Part shown: positions 24,454 to 36,706 of the stretch, piece after piece
Position numbering within the stretch: the stretch's first letter is position 1
Layout: every line of letters starts with the position of its first letter
From: Leucogyrophana mollusca
Taxonomy: Eukaryota > Basidiomycota > Agaricomycetes > Boletales
Assembly: GCA_021014945.1 (NCBI GenBank)
Contig: MU266335.1
Coordinates: 62,001-126,000 of the forward strand
DNA: 64,000 bases
Direction: 5' to 3'
Made by a program: the position numbers and the translations under genes
Notes under the pieces: generated by a model
Database searches by the model: none
What the model was told of the DNA's origin: nothing
Seen by the model: only the letters and a program-made list of their open reading frames with translations

Positions 24454-26168
24454 CTAGATGCTGCCTTCCGCCATTTTTGCCTTGTAGTACCTGACCATCT
24501 CCTCCAAACCCATGCGCACAGTCCATCTGGGCTGCCAGTCCAAAGTATTCTTGGCGCGCGTAGTGTCAGGGCGCCTCTTCTGCGGGTCGTCAGTCGGCAT
24601 GGGCTTGTAAACGATTTGCACGCGCCGCGGGAGCACAACCCCGTCTTCTTCTTGCACTTTTTCCACAATCTCACGGACGAGCTCGGCAAACTCGCCAATT
24701 GTGAACTCATCGCCATTTCCAATGTTGACTGGGCGTGACTCGCTAGAGTTCATGAGCGCGATCAGACCGTCGACAAGGTCGTGGATATATTGGAAGGAAC
24801 GGGTTTGCTTCCCGTCACCGTAAACGGTCATGTCTTCTCCACGGAGCGCCTGTACAATGAAATTGGATACGACACGCCCGTCGTGAGGGTTCACTGTCAT
24901 ATTTAATCCCGATCAGTAAAGACACGTGACAGAACGGAGACGACGAACTCCGAGGGCCTGCGAGAATGATGAACATCAGCACCGCATGTTGGACAAAAGT
25001 ATAATCGAAGTCATACCGTAAGTGTTGAAAATACGTGCCACACGCACATCCACGCCATCTTGTCGCTGAAATCCGTAGGTAAGAGTTTCCGCAACGCGCT
25101 TGCCTTCATCATAGCAAGCGCGAGGTCCAATAGGATTCACATGTCCCCAGCTAGCACGCTATGAGGTAAATTCGGATCCGGAGGAAGAGACGTAACTTAC
25201 TATTCCTCGGGTTGAGGGTGTACTTCCGGATCACCATATACCTCTGAAATTATGAGCTCTCGTTCTTGACCCCTAAACCCGGTGGACTCACCGGAGGTGC
25301 TGCTAATTAAGAACCTGGCTTTGGTACGCTTAGCAAGTCCAAGCATGTTGAGAGTACCCATGAAAGAAGTTTTGATAGTCTTAACAGCATTGAACTGATA
25401 ATGAGGAGGAGACGCCGGGCACGCGAGATGGTATATTTCTTCAGGGGTACAGGTTATTGCAAAATTCGTGATTATAAGAGAGTGACTCACGATCGCACTC
25501 GATCATAAAGGGCTCGACGACGTCATGTCGAACCATTTCGAAGTTTGGGTGTCCAACCCAGTGACTGACGGTGGTTTTCGAACCAGTGAAGAAGTTATCT
25601 AAGACTGTGACTTCATGTCCAAGGAGCATGAGACGGTCAACCAGATGCGAGCCGACAAATCCGGCACCGCCGGTAACAAGAATGCGCTTGCGCGAGGAAG
25701 GGGGGAGGAGTTTCACCGGGGGGAAACGTGAAAGAGTGGTATATGAGATCGACTGAATGTCGGGATGGTAGATGGACTTCGATTGATAGGCATTATATCC
25801 TTGCGTAAATCTGGCGTGTTCTTTTTCTTCCTTGGCGTCAAGATCGGGAACTTGGGCCTCGGATGCGGTCACAACATAGTGTGATCGAAGATATAGGGAG
25901 CGGAGAACGTCGATGGGCACTTCACTGTCGAAACCAAAACGCTGGAAGCCAACGGTTTTGATTTCTTGACCATTCTTGTCCAAGGTGCGGATCTAAAATC
26001 AAAAGAAGTGAATCAGTACGATAACCATCAACCTCAGAAAGCTTGACAAGTACAAGTCTTTCAGAAAGCAAGTGAGCCATGAGGGGGAAGCGAAGGTCAA
26101 GGATAGAAGCAAAGAATAAAATAGGATTTTTCGCTCACAGCATTTACCGGGGACGGAGAGGTGTTCAT
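24454..26168 (-). CDS. UXS1: UDP-glucuronate decarboxylase (UDP-xylose synthase)
   Basis: Converts UDP-glucuronate to UDP-xylose with bound NAD+, supplying xylose for wall and capsule-type glycans. Exons 26168-26148, 25992-25491, 25438-25292, 25243-25201, 25150-25017, 24957-24949 and 24893-24454 give 431 residues. The Rossmann glycine motif GGAGFVGSH lies near residue 115, the SSTSEVYGDP catalytic Ser/Thr region near 225, and Tyr251-x3-Lys255 in RACYDEGK is the SDR catalytic pair. The sugar-nucleotide signature [10 protein letters not shown] and [14 protein letters not shown] follow. No signal anchor is seen, unlike animal UXS. Exon 6 is only nine bases (GCCCTCGGA) and restores the conserved YGPRM junction. 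The first exon, seven codons, is the least certain part. Its stop lies 292 bases from that of the convergent hydrolase. Confidence 0.94.
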
Positions 26169-26384
26169 CCTGGGAGATAGAGAGACTAAACTTAGGGCAG
26201 TGCCGTCAATCAGAAAGGCCAATGGATGACCTTGTGCTCTCCCGAGCTATCGTTTTTCAGGTTACCGCCCTGGCCACACTGCCACAGCCAAAAACGGACT
26301 GCGAGGTGGGTCGGAGATAGCCGAGAAAATATCGAAAGCCTCTGAGGATAACTGGGAGGTGAAAGTTGTCAGTGTTTCTTCATC
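26169..26384. promoter_or_regulatory. Shared divergent promoter of UXS1 and bystin
   Basis: Only 216 bases separate the two start codons, so the promoters must overlap. No clear TATA box is visible on either side. Confidence 0.5.
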
Positions 26385-28092
26385 ATGCCGCGAGTCCAGA
26401 AATCAGGAAAGCAAAGGCACGATCCTCTCTATGCTCAGCTAGACGAAGATGAGCTCCAAGCAAAGTATGGCCGGATCTCTCAGCCTGGAAAGCGCCAGAA
26501 ATCGAGAAAAGGTCAGGACGATGGTGAAAGCGGAGAGGTGAACGCGATTGCATTGCTGAGGGCGAGATGAGCATTGAAATGCTTGCTCCAGGTTATCTTA
26601 GATCCAAAGACCTCAAAGAGGATCTTTGAGTTGGCGAGAGATCAGCAAGAAGAGCTTGAGATGCCCGAGGATGAAACAGAACCACAGGATGACCAAAGGA
26701 CGAAACCCAGGTCGATAGAGGACGGCGACGAAAGTGAAGATGAAATGGATGATGATATCAGCGACTATGGAGATGCAGAGGAAATGTTTGTAAGTTACAT
26801 TATTACCAGGATTACTTACGTTCTTGACGAATCGATCAGAAACTAGATTCTGGCGATGTACAAACTTTGGACACGCTGCTACCCGCGAATTCCGGGGATC
26901 GGCGAACACTAGCAGACGTCATATTTGCGAAACTCGAGAGCGGACAGACCGGAAATGCTGCTGTTATTCAGAAGGTTCAGCAAGGTTTGCGACAGAACGT
27001 CGGCAAGCTCGTATTGCGCTCATTCAGCGCTTGCAGACAAAGAACATCCTGATCCCGCTCTTGGTCTGGACCCCAGACTCGTCGAGGCTTACTCGAAGTT
27101 CGTGTCCCATCCTATTCAGGGGCATCTAAGTCACTAATTCACGAACCCAGGATTGCCACGGTCCTGACTGGGTACAAATCCGGTCCACTACCCAAACTGT
27201 TCAAGGTCATTCCATCGTTGCCGGCATGGGCGCGTATACTGGCCCTCACTCGCCCCGAAAATTGGAGTCCTAATGCCTGCCGGGCTGCGACACGAATATT
27301 TGTATCTACTATGAAACCACCACAAGCCCAGCTGTTCTTGGAAGTGGTTTTACTCGATGCCATTCGAGAAGATATTCAAGCTAACAAAAAACTAAACGTT
27401 CACTACTACGAATGTTTAAAACGCGCTCTTTATAAGCCCGCTGCTTTCTTCAAGGGAATCGTGTTTCCCATGCTAGAAGTGCGTCTGACCAATTCACTCC
27501 TTTTGATTACGCTCACATATCTACGGCAGAGTGGGTGTACGTTGAAGGAGGCCGCTATCATCGCGTCGGTTGTGGCAAAGAAGAAGGTGCCGGTGCTACA
27601 TTCGGCGGCAGCTCTACTACGCATTGCTGGAATGGATTACGCAGGCGAGTAAGGCGGGTGATGGGTTTTATTCGCACTGACCCTAGGAATCCAGGACCAA
27701 ATTCCTTGTTCATTCGTGTGCTCATCGACAAAAAGTATCAGCTGCCTTATAAAGTAGTCGACGCTCTCGTATTCCATTTCATTCGCCTTTCCAATACATA
27801 CAAGGCCCGTGGTCGTGGCGATTCGGAAAAGCTACCTGTCTTGTGGCACCAAAGCCTTCTCGCTTTCTGTCAACGGTACGTGTAGGCTTACCGATTATCC
27901 TGACAAACCTTTTCATCGTCTTTCACCAGATACTCCCCCGATCTCACCCCCGATCAAAAAGATGCCCTTCTGGATGTGATACGAGTAAATCCCCATGCAC
28001 AGATTGGCCCAGAAGTACGAAGAGAGTTGGTGAACTCGGTAGCCAGGGGCGACCCGCGGCCAGATGCACCGCAGGATGTTGAGATGTCATAA
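26385..28092 (+). CDS. ENP1: Bystin / Enp1, 40S ribosomal subunit assembly factor
   Basis: Nuclear and cytoplasmic factor needed for 20S pre-rRNA processing and 40S export. Exons 26385-26537, 26592-26789, 26840-26984, 27037-27097, 27151-27478, 27530-27644, 27695-27875 and 27930-28092 give 447 residues, between human bystin and yeast Enp1. The N-terminus is charged and acidic ([20 protein letters not shown]; a Glu/Asp run near 110). The bystin core is unmistakable: [90 protein letters not shown]. Intron 6 (27645-27694) starts with GC: joining DYAG to PNSLFIRV needs it. A GT donor four bases on would make a 38-base intron and insert four extra residues. Confidence 0.95.
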
Positions 28093-28430
28093 TCGTATGC
28101 ACCGTACACTCGCTGAGAGTATACTCACTGGATATACATTTGCGAGCTCACTGGCCTACAGTTGACAACTTGATTGGAGCGGTTTATCCGCCCGCCGGCC
28201 CGGTTCCACAAAACAAGTGGTTCTTCCTCTGTCTGGGCTCAGGTGACCATTAGGATGTAAAATCTGGACGCTTCTGCGTCCAACCGCGCGAGGACATGGT
28301 CAGTGGACAATTTACCTCATATTTTTATCATGTCACCAGGTCGCGTTCTCAAGAGCGCTCGGGCCGTTCCAGCACCAGCCTCGTACAAGATGGCGGCTCT
28401 CGACGTCGTTCAGCCCCCCCTTTTAGCAGA
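28093..28430. other. Promoter region of the GH79 gene
   Basis: 338 bases between bystin's stop and the secreted enzyme's start. No gene; an upstream in-frame ATG at 28296 exists, but the signal peptide begins at 28431. Confidence 0.5.
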
Positions 28431-30192
28431 ATGGGTAGTAACGTGTCTCTCTTCACGGTATTCGTTATCGCGTCGTTTTGGGTTGCCACAGGTCGCTCTG
28501 TGATTATTCCGAGTGCTCCACCTTCAGCAGCGGCAGATGTAGACCCCTCGTTATTGAGCTTGTCTCTTGAATTCTTTGCCTTCCCTGAGTATACTACCCT
28601 CTCCACGACCACAAACTGTTTGGACAACATTGCTGCCCTGCGAGGTGTGCAGCCAGCCATCCGTATTGGAGGTACCACGCAGTAAGTTCAAGGATTTGTG
28701 AGGTTGAATTTACTTTACTGGCCATTGCAGGGACCGCGCAACTTACGATCCGACACTTACTGCCCCGGTCAATTACACTGTTGCGGACCCCACCGATGCT
28801 CCTCTTACATTAACATATGGCCCCTCTTTCTTTTCGCTTGCAGCTCAGATGAAGGGAGAGGTGACCGTCGGACTCAACCGCCAGCTCGACAATCAAACGA
28901 ACACGATGGAAGGCGCAAAGGAAGCGCTCCGAAGAATGCCAAATCTGTTGGCTATGGAACTCGGCAACGAGCCAGAGTGTACGTCGCCTTCTTTTGCTAA
29001 CACTGAGCACCTGTCTGAGCTGTCGGGCAGTCTGGGCTGAAACCTCTCCCATCGTCCCCCCTGGTGATACGTGGACACCTGCGCTCGATGGTGCCAGCCA
29101 AAAGTTGTGGTTCACGGACTTCGCACCCTCGGTAAGCAAGGATGCAATTCTAAGGCCTCTTTCGCTGACACACTTCGACAGATCGGCGATATGTTCCAAG
29201 CTGCTGTCTACCTCCAATACCCAACCTGGAGCACCGCTGGCCTCATCCCTATTCTCGAGTCTGCTGTAACTTATGTGAAGACATTCTCAGGACACTCCTA
29301 CCCTCAGTCTGCGTGCGGAGGCGCTAGCACGAATCTGACTTCCCTTATGAGCCACTCGTAAGGATACCAGTGCGATGTCGTATTTGATCAATGCTCATTC
29401 GGTTTACTCGTGGACCATAGCGGGATCGTATCCTATACCTCGCAGTACAAGCCGGAGGCTGCAGCAGCTCATAACATCAGTAAGAAATATTTCCTCGGAG
29501 AGACAAATTCCGGTGAGCTCCTTGTTCGATGATGCAACTTGGAGCTGATTCTTCCATCGCAGCCACCTGCGGTGGTGGCGGAATCAGTCCTACCTTTGGT
29601 GCCGGCCTGTGGGTCATGGATTATGTGCTTCAGGGCGCACTGAACAATGTCGACCGTTTATACTTCCACCAAGGCACTATCGCAGATTGCGTAAGTTATA
29701 GCCCACAGACCAAATCTTCGAAGCTCACCATGTCTCCAACAGCCCTACTGTTTCTTCGGCCAAGATATTGTGGATGCGCCCTTCTACGGTGCAGTATTCG
29801 TGTCCGACTTCCTTGGCAAAGATGGGACAAAGGTCGCGATGCTTGATGACGGAACAGGCTCCACTGGGATATACGCTGTATACGGAGTGTTTGGAAAGCC
29901 CCTCCGCCTTCTTATCTACAATTCGGTCTACTATGACGGCACCACTGCGCGAACAAGTGTTTCCGTCAACTTCACGGGCATATCGTCGACAACGGTTACC
30001 GCCAAACGAATGACTGCACAGAACGCGACAGCTATTATTGGCGAAGGGGGAATTGTGACCATAGGCGGTGGAGGAAGTTTCGATACCTCTTGCCAGTCTG
30101 TCGGTACTCAGACACTCGAGATGGTCCCGGTTGCAGGGGGAGCCTTTGATGTATCCGTAGCGGCGTCAGAGGCTTTAATCGTGTATCTGTGA
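28431..30192 (+). CDS. Secreted GH79-like beta-glucuronidase
   Basis: Probable extracellular enzyme removing glucuronic acid from glycans such as arabinogalactan chains. Exons 28431-28681, 28731-28978, 29031-29131, 29182-29357, 29421-29512, 29563-29690 and 29743-30192 give 481 residues. A signal peptide (MGSNVSLFTVFVIASFWVA) covers about residues 1-23. The (beta/alpha)8 barrel carries ELGNEPE, with Glu164 as likely acid/base, and FLGETNS, with Glu286 as likely nucleophile; spacing fits family GH79. A C-terminal beta-sandwich ends in SVAASEALIVYL. Several N-x-S/T sites suggest glycosylation. The start at 28431 is chosen over 28296 because it places the signal peptide at the N-terminus. Exact substrate cannot be told. 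Confidence 0.87.
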
Positions 30193-30221
30193 TATGTACT
30201 TGGTCCGCAACATATTCCTGG

Positions 30222-31483
30222 CTACTGACACTTCAGGGTATCGCAAATCCATTTCTCTAGAACTTGGTCAGCAATCTGTAATGAATTTTTCTCCATGAAC
30301 ATCATGTGGCCATTCCCATGTATACCTAGGTCTTCGAGGCGGACATGCGAGACATTCACGCCTGCCTCCGCCAAAAACTGAACTGTGCAATCGTCGTAAA
30401 CGGCATGACAACCCGATTCAGAGGTGATGACCAGGACGGGGATCTCTACGAGGTTAGAGAGCTGCCTGGCTGGACGCGGTTGCTGATAACACGTGTAGTT
30501 TGGGGAAGAGCTCACTGCTACCGGGTGTAGATCTTCAGCAGTAGAAATGGGAGGCGTGAAGGTAATGGGTATATAAGTGACCCCAAAAGCGCGTGCAGGA
30601 GTGGTTGAGAAAATGGCTTCCTGGAATGGAGGTCCGCTGGGTTCAATGGCTATGATGGCCTTTACGTTCTTCGGGCGAGCATCCCCAAGAACCCATCCGA
30701 TATACCCCGACTGAGAGTGAGTGAGAACAATCGCAGGCTATGCATGAAACATTAGCGCAATAACTACTGACAAATGGACTGAACCTACGCCAATGTTGTC
30801 AATTAGCTTCGACCCGGCTGCTTTCATAAGCTCGGAAGCCTCAACGGCGTCAGTGAAACCGGGCATCAGTGAATAGTAGAATGCATCGAAAATATCATCT
30901 CCAACACTCCCATTCCCGGGCCACTGTGTGTGTAACGTAGCCTGGGGCCAGAGGTTGTATTTTTTGGTGGCTGTCATGCGAGATTCAACCATGTAGGTAT
31001 CAAACGTGGTCATGTTTCCATCGACGCCCATTTGCCACACAGAACGTCCGCGTGTGGCTTGGTCAACGAGGTATACCTAGAAATGTCGTCATACACAAAT
31101 CCAGAAATATGACCCGTTGGTCTTACCTCGTACCCCTGGCCCATGAAGTAATCAGCCCAACCTGTCCGACCATCTGGCGTGTTGAGGAAATTCGTCCCAG
31201 TCATGCCATTGCCGTGAATGAAGAGGATAGGAAGGTTTTGAGTGACTTTGGCGGGAACGAGATGTTCAACATACATCTGACCATGGGCAATTTCCGAAGT
31301 TCCTCGCTTCACATAAGAACCGCCTACATAGAAGTACCTGCGAGTGTGAAGGGTCCCTTGGGAAGAGGGAGAGTGTAGTGGCCCCCGCACGAAAGGGCCG
31401 CAGATATAAGCAATCAGGATGCCCAGAAAGACGTTCATGACAAACATGCACTTCCAGTTGGTTGGCGAGAATAAACCGAGCAT
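30222..31483 (-). CDS. Alpha/beta-hydrolase with N-terminal signal anchor, esterase-like
   Basis: Exons 31483-31127, 31076-30789 and 30737-30222 give 386 residues. An N-terminal hydrophobic segment (MFVMNVFLGILIAYICGPF) at about 12-31 is a signal anchor or signal peptide. The fold shows LPILFIHGNGMTGTNFL (oxyanion loop), VYLVDQATRGRS, the elbow IVLTHSQSGYIGW with the likely nucleophile Ser in T-H-S-Q-S-G, VLVITSESGCHAVYD, and a late His in LGIHGNGHMMFMEKNS. This matches fungal secreted or membrane esterase-like hydrolases; the substrate is unknown. It converges on the GH79 gene with only 29 bases between the two stop codons, so their 3' ends must overlap in transcripts. Confidence 0.85.
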
Positions 31484-32008
31484 ATTGGTGTCAGTCTATT
31501 TAAGACAGTTTAAGACGTCGTGGTGCTCAGGGTGAAACGGAGCGCTCGCCAGTAACTAGAAACATCTGACTCACCCCGCTAATGGGGATAGTGTGCATGG
31601 CGTGAAGAGAAGTCCTTCCTCGAGCATTCGCTGAGGAAGGCGTACTTTGCCTATTCAGGACATGGCGCGATTCAATCGCGCCTGCTGTAACATCGAGGAT
31701 ACGAAATTCCCTAGATCAACTTTCGCGGGAGGATCATGCTTTACACCCGTTGGGTCCGCCGTGCTTACGATGTCCGTTGACTGGTCAATCTGCGCAGAAG
31801 CGCCCGTTTGTTTTCAGTGGTACAGAGGAGAGGCCCGGAGTGGTATGACATTGACACATCAGGCCAATGGTAGCAGGAACAATACATTGGTTATAGCGAA
31901 ACGCAACTCTGGGAGTAAACGAGGGATCTAGACAGCCAGGTCAGCAACGGAACACATGAAGGGCAGCTGTCTCATACGTGTGACTCGTGCGAATTGTAGT
32001 GCAAATTA
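31484..32008. other. Intergenic region, promoter of the hydrolase gene
   Basis: 525 bases between the hydrolase start and the NOP9 stop, both on minus. No supported gene or motif. Confidence 0.5.
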
Positions 32009-34981
32009 TTAGTGTTTCCGCCGTTTCTTGCCGCGCCCGCTCTCATCATTAGGCGCAGCCCTTATTGCGCCTAGTACTACATCTCCCAAGCTGTCCTTCT
32101 TGGGACTAGAACGGAGTGGTTGGACGTTGGACGGATTATCACCTTTTTCGGCGGTCATGGCGCCTTTTCTGGTTTTCTTGCCAAGCGCTGCATCAAAGAC
32201 TGCGTCAATTTCGTCTTCCGGGCGGCTTCTGCGCTTTTTGGTTTTCCTAGGGGAACTTGCCTCCGGATTGGGGATAGATGGTTTCGCAGACTCGGATAGC
32301 GATTGTTGGTTTGATACAACGGTGGTAGGGACATCCGGCGGAACAGCTGAGGAGTTTGCTTTGCCTTCTGACTGCATGTTCTTCCAGTCCTGCGGTCGCC
32401 GCTGGAGGAGGTACAAGTTGAGATTCCGTGCAAAATATTTGCCATAGTAGGAAGCGGCTAGGAATTGTTCGTGAATGATGAGCGACCGCGCGATTTTCTC
32501 CTAGAAGCAAAGGATGTTACAGATAGGTTGACTTGGGGTGCGGGGTTGCTCACCCTGAGGTATGGGTCAGCAAATGCCCAACAACGATCACCCACGCGAC
32601 TTCCTATCCGATCGTCAACGAGAGTGTGATAATGACCTATCAACGACAAAACAAAGCTGCGCTTCGCTTTGAAAGGGACGGTTGTTGACTCGAATATGGC
32701 GTCCAGTACCCTTGAGCTGATTGCGTTGTGAGCCAATGCAATGAGTTCTTCCATCGGAAGAGATTTGATGCTAGGCTCGGAGCGTCAGTCGGGGGAAAGA
32801 GGCAGTATGTACAAATCATCAGACCTATCTAATACCAGCTGGTTGTGAGGCTCACTGAGGCGAATCAAAGATTGTAGTAGGAGTGCGCCTTGCACTTTTG
32901 GTTCCCTTGGGTTCTCATTAGCGACCTTGCGATGTGGCTTCTTCACGTGCTCCGTCTGGACTTGCTGTTCAGGCGATGGTAACAACAAATAGTCCTGCGT
33001 AACAAGTACAAGAATGGATGAGTGGGTGTTTATTCGGAGATATGATGAATCGTACTTGTAGTGGAAGCAAGACCATGACGCACGACACCAAATGTTTGCG
33101 ACATTCTGAGTCGGAAAGTTCAAATGCGATAAATACTGCCTGCGAATCATTGATCAAGGGGCACGAGAGCGCCGCTGGGATGCATACCTCACACACTGCT
33201 TGTTCATGAACCCGTAGCGTTACCGCACGTTCTATAAGCGCACGCAAAACTCCCGTCCTAGCGGACTCTACGTGCATCAATCACGGACCGCATCACATTA
33301 ACGAGTGAGTGAACCTCACTAAGAATCTTCTTCCAAGCATCTTCGAGCTCTTCCAAGGCATCTTTAAGTTGATCCGCGCTTACCCGTTCCAAGGCTTTTG
33401 CCAGGACAAAATTGGCGACGGGATGTAATGCGAGCCTAGCGAGTTTACCCTTGAAATACGTAGACCAAAGGATGGCAAAAGCGGGTTCAGGGCAGCGGGC
33501 CACGAGAGTTTCTAGCAAGTGTGAGGAGGTAGGATCGCGAAGGAGGGTGGTTAGGTAATCGGACTGTTCCACAGGGCTTTCGGGGTCATTGTCTTCGGGA
33601 AATATGAGCGACCGCAGCAGACGAATGGGAAGGACTCACGGTAAGATGTGATTATGCCAACAAGAATGCGATCCATAAGACAGCCCGGGGCAGTTCCGTC
33701 GCCTTGGTCTGCCTCAATCTCCAGTATTAACTATCACGCGTATGGGCTTCAGTCTCGAGACGTTAGAAGGCACATTAATATTTACCTGGAGTACTGGGCT
33801 CGCCACTTTGTTAGCTGCCAATGCGCGAACCTCGTTTTCATCCAGCTGCTCTCGCAGCGTTCGAACAAATGCGGCAGCTGCGTCATGGAATTCCCTCGGT
33901 ACGACATTCTTAGACACAACTTTGTCTTTCCCTTTGGGATCTGCGAAAACAGATTTCATGACCCCCTGCCGGGCTTTCCAGGTGGTACTCTTTTTGGAAC
34001 GAACATTGGACTGGGATTTATGGCCTGTAACGTCGGCGGATTGCGTGGACGGCGACAGCAGTAGAAGAAGAGCGCGTAGGACATGTGAAGCGAAGGGATC
34101 CATAATAAGGGCAGTGAAAGTAGGTTTGAGCTCCTGAAAGCACACTCGGGAGTTGAGATTTATTCCATGACAGAAATCAAGTTACCCACGTCACAAATGT
34201 CGAGAATGAGCTGCGTCAAGGTGCGCAACTCACCCTTATCGGAGGATTCGGGAACATCTGGGAAGGTTCCCCTCGACTTCGCGGGGGTATCCTTATCAAT
34301 ATGCTCAAATTTGACCCACTTGAAGGCTCACCTCTCGAGATATTGTTTCGGCTGCGACTGTGAACAGCGTTTGACACACATGCGACGCGAAACGATGCTT
34401 TACCAGAGTCTCATATCTGCGAGGGTCACTCTAAGTCTAAAGCGTGCCAATAACAACCCTTCGACACGCACGAGCCACTTAGAGTATCAACGAACACCCT
34501 TCGCACAAAGTCGTCCATGGAGTAAGCCATCCGTTCCATAACCACGGAGCAGTCTGGATCGGTAGCGAGCTGTTTCTCTTTTCCTGACATTTCCGTAAGT
34601 GCAGCGACGAAGAATATGCGTTTGGCTTATTGAGGCCGCGTTAGAACGGAAGACATCATAGCGCTGGAGGGACCTGCCTTCATTTGGATCCATATCCTCG
34701 TCTGCATCATCGGCATGGTACTCCTCGTCCTGCCAGTTCCGTATCTGCTCGTCCACGGTCCTAAAATATGATTTTACATCGGGATCGACATAACCAAAGG
34801 GCGCCTCAACGTGAACATCCTCGTCCACGGGTGGTGCAGAAACTATCCACGAAGGTTCTCCACGGTCCTGCACTTGGGCTGAATAGCTTTCGGACTGGTT
34901 ACCTCGTGATTGAGAGTACGAATTATCCTCATCCTGCGATTTTTTATGTTTCTTTCCTCGTTTCCGATTTTCTCTAGGCAT
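32009..34981 (-). CDS. NOP9: Nop9, Pumilio-repeat 18S rRNA processing factor
   Basis: Nucleolar RNA-binding protein that guards the 3' end of 18S rRNA in pre-40S particles. Twelve exons: 34981-34678, 34625-34472, 34416-34332, 34291-34190, 34133-33786, 33718-33640, 33592-33320, 33267-33188, 33139-33056, 32994-32825, 32770-32554, 32500-32009; 795 residues. The N-terminus is basic ([12 protein letters not shown]). Pumilio-like repeats run through the middle: [109 protein letters not shown]. The tail is Lys/Arg-rich, a likely nucleolar signal. Intron 1 (34677-34626) begins GC; it joins DPNE to [13 protein letters not shown]. Intron 3 is only 40 bases. Confidence 0.94.
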
Positions 34982-35098
34982 TTTAGCGTCAGGAAAATGT
35001 TAAGGAGGGGTGACTCGGACCCCGAAACACTCTCGGTCTCTGTTCAGGTTCTCACTCTGAGTTTACGAAGATCTAATCATTGCTCGTTGGTGCGATCT
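34982..35098. promoter_or_regulatory. Very short divergent promoter of NOP9 and CTU1
   Basis: The two start codons are 117 bases apart on opposite strands, so both genes share one promoter. No TATA box seen. Confidence 0.5.
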
Positions 35099-36480
35099 AT
35101 GGCTCCCGCATCTTGCGCCTTGTGTCAGAACGCGAAGGCAATACTGAAGAGACCAAAAACAGGGCAGCAAATCTGCAAGGACTGTTTTTTCTATGTTTTC
35201 GAGACAGAGGTCCACCACACTATCTTGGAGTCATCGCTTTTCAAGCCTGGTGACAGAGTAGCTATCGGGGCATCGGGAGGAAAAGGTGCGCAGACTCTTA
35301 CTAGAATGCATATCGACCACCTATTCGGACTCTAGACTCGACGGTTCTGGCGTATGTCATGAAAACCCTGAACGACCGTTACAATTATGCCCTGGAATTG
35401 TTCCTGCTGTCAATAGACGAAGGAATAACAGGTTACAGGGATGATTCACTAGAGGTGAGTTCTCAACATAATCGCCATTTCATATCCTGATGTATTGGGA
35501 TACAAGTAGACAGTGAAGCGGAATCAGCAGCAGTACGACATGCCACTCAAAATCCTGTCCTATGACGAACTCTATGGCTGGACAATGGACGCAATAGTAT
35601 CTCAGATAGGCAAGAAGAACAACTGTACTTTCTGCGGTGTATTCCGACGACAAGCTCTCGACAGAGGAGCCGCAACGCTGAACGTGGACCACATCGTGAC
35701 CGGACACAATGCTGATGACATTGCAGAGACTGTGCTCATGAATAGTGAGTCTTTAACAACCATCCACATTAAAGCAGCTGTGCAAACTGTGCGGGCTAGT
35801 AATGCGCGGCGACATCGCTCGACTGGGTCGTTGCACGATGATATGCACTCAAGGGGAGGACACCATCAAGCGCTCTAAGCCTTTCAAGTACGCTTACGAA
35901 AAGGAAATTGTAATGTGAGCACCACGGCGTTGCTGTTCGCCATGACGATTTATCGACGTCACCCAGGTATGCCTATTTCAAGAAGCTGGACTACTTCTCC
36001 ACCGAATGTATATACTCCCCTGATGCATATCGGGGACATGCGCGTGCATTCCTCAAAGACTTAGAGGCCGCTCGGCCGAGTGCGATTATCGATATCATAC
36101 ACTCAGGGGAGGCATTCGAAGTTAGGGAGGAAGTGAAGGCTACCCAGAAGGCTCAACGTAAGACGACTCTTGGCCTCTCTGGTTGGCACCTGACCTATTT
36201 CTTTTAGAAACTTGCATACGATGTGGGTATATGTCCAGTAATGAACTGTGCAAAGCGTGTACGCTCCTGGAAGGGCTTGAACGAGGAATGGCAAATTCTG
36301 TCATCGTGAGTCGTGTCGAGCTTCGCAAGGACATGATTGGCTTACATATCATCCTACTAGACCGATCGCGCCCGCAAGAAGATAAATGCTTTGGGACCTG
36401 CACCGGACAGCCTAAGGACCATACCTCACTACCGTTCGCCTCTACCTGTGGTCTCTGTTGAAGCACCCTCTCATTCATAG
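35099..36480 (+). CDS. NCS6: Cytoplasmic tRNA 2-thiolation protein 1 (Ncs6/Ctu1)
   Basis: ATP-dependent thiolase that, with Ncs2/Ctu2 and Urm1, puts sulfur on wobble U34 of tRNA Lys, Glu and Gln. Exons 35099-35285, 35336-35454, 35510-35744, 35800-35914, 35967-36157, 36208-36305 and 36361-36480 give 354 residues, close to yeast Ncs6. Zinc-binding Cys pairs CALC and CKDC lie near residues 6-29. The PP-loop ATP site SGGKDST spans residues 59-65 across intron 1. Conserved [18 protein letters not shown] and [11 protein letters not shown] follow, with a second zinc pair near the C-terminus ([19 protein letters not shown]). All motifs are intact. It shares a promoter with NOP9. Confidence 0.95.
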
Positions 36481-36706
36481 CACCAGTTGCTGTCTCAACA
36501 AACTCTCCCCTTACTGTATCAGGGTACGACAGATTGTTGTAGTAATCACTTGGGCAAGCCACGCCTGAATATGACTTACCACACAAATACTGCCCCCGCT
36601 GCGTCACCACGAACTGGGTACCATAAAGTAATGGTTGATACACCTTCCAGGAACACTAGTCGGTACAACGCAAAATTACATCGAGCCTATTTCCATGACC
36701 AAGCAA

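Noticed and set aside
27635..27700. GT-AG alternative (38-base intron) for bystin intron 6
   Set aside because: It inserts four residues into a conserved junction and is unusually short; the GC-AG option gives the family sequence exactly.
29513..29562. GATGATG and CTGA in a GH79 intron, like box C/D
   Set aside because: The intron is 50 bases, too short for a C/D snoRNA, and no terminal stem is present.
34487..34677. Continuation of the NOP9 first exon frame past 34678
   Set aside because: It loses all Nop9 similarity; the conserved residues resume in another frame after the intron.
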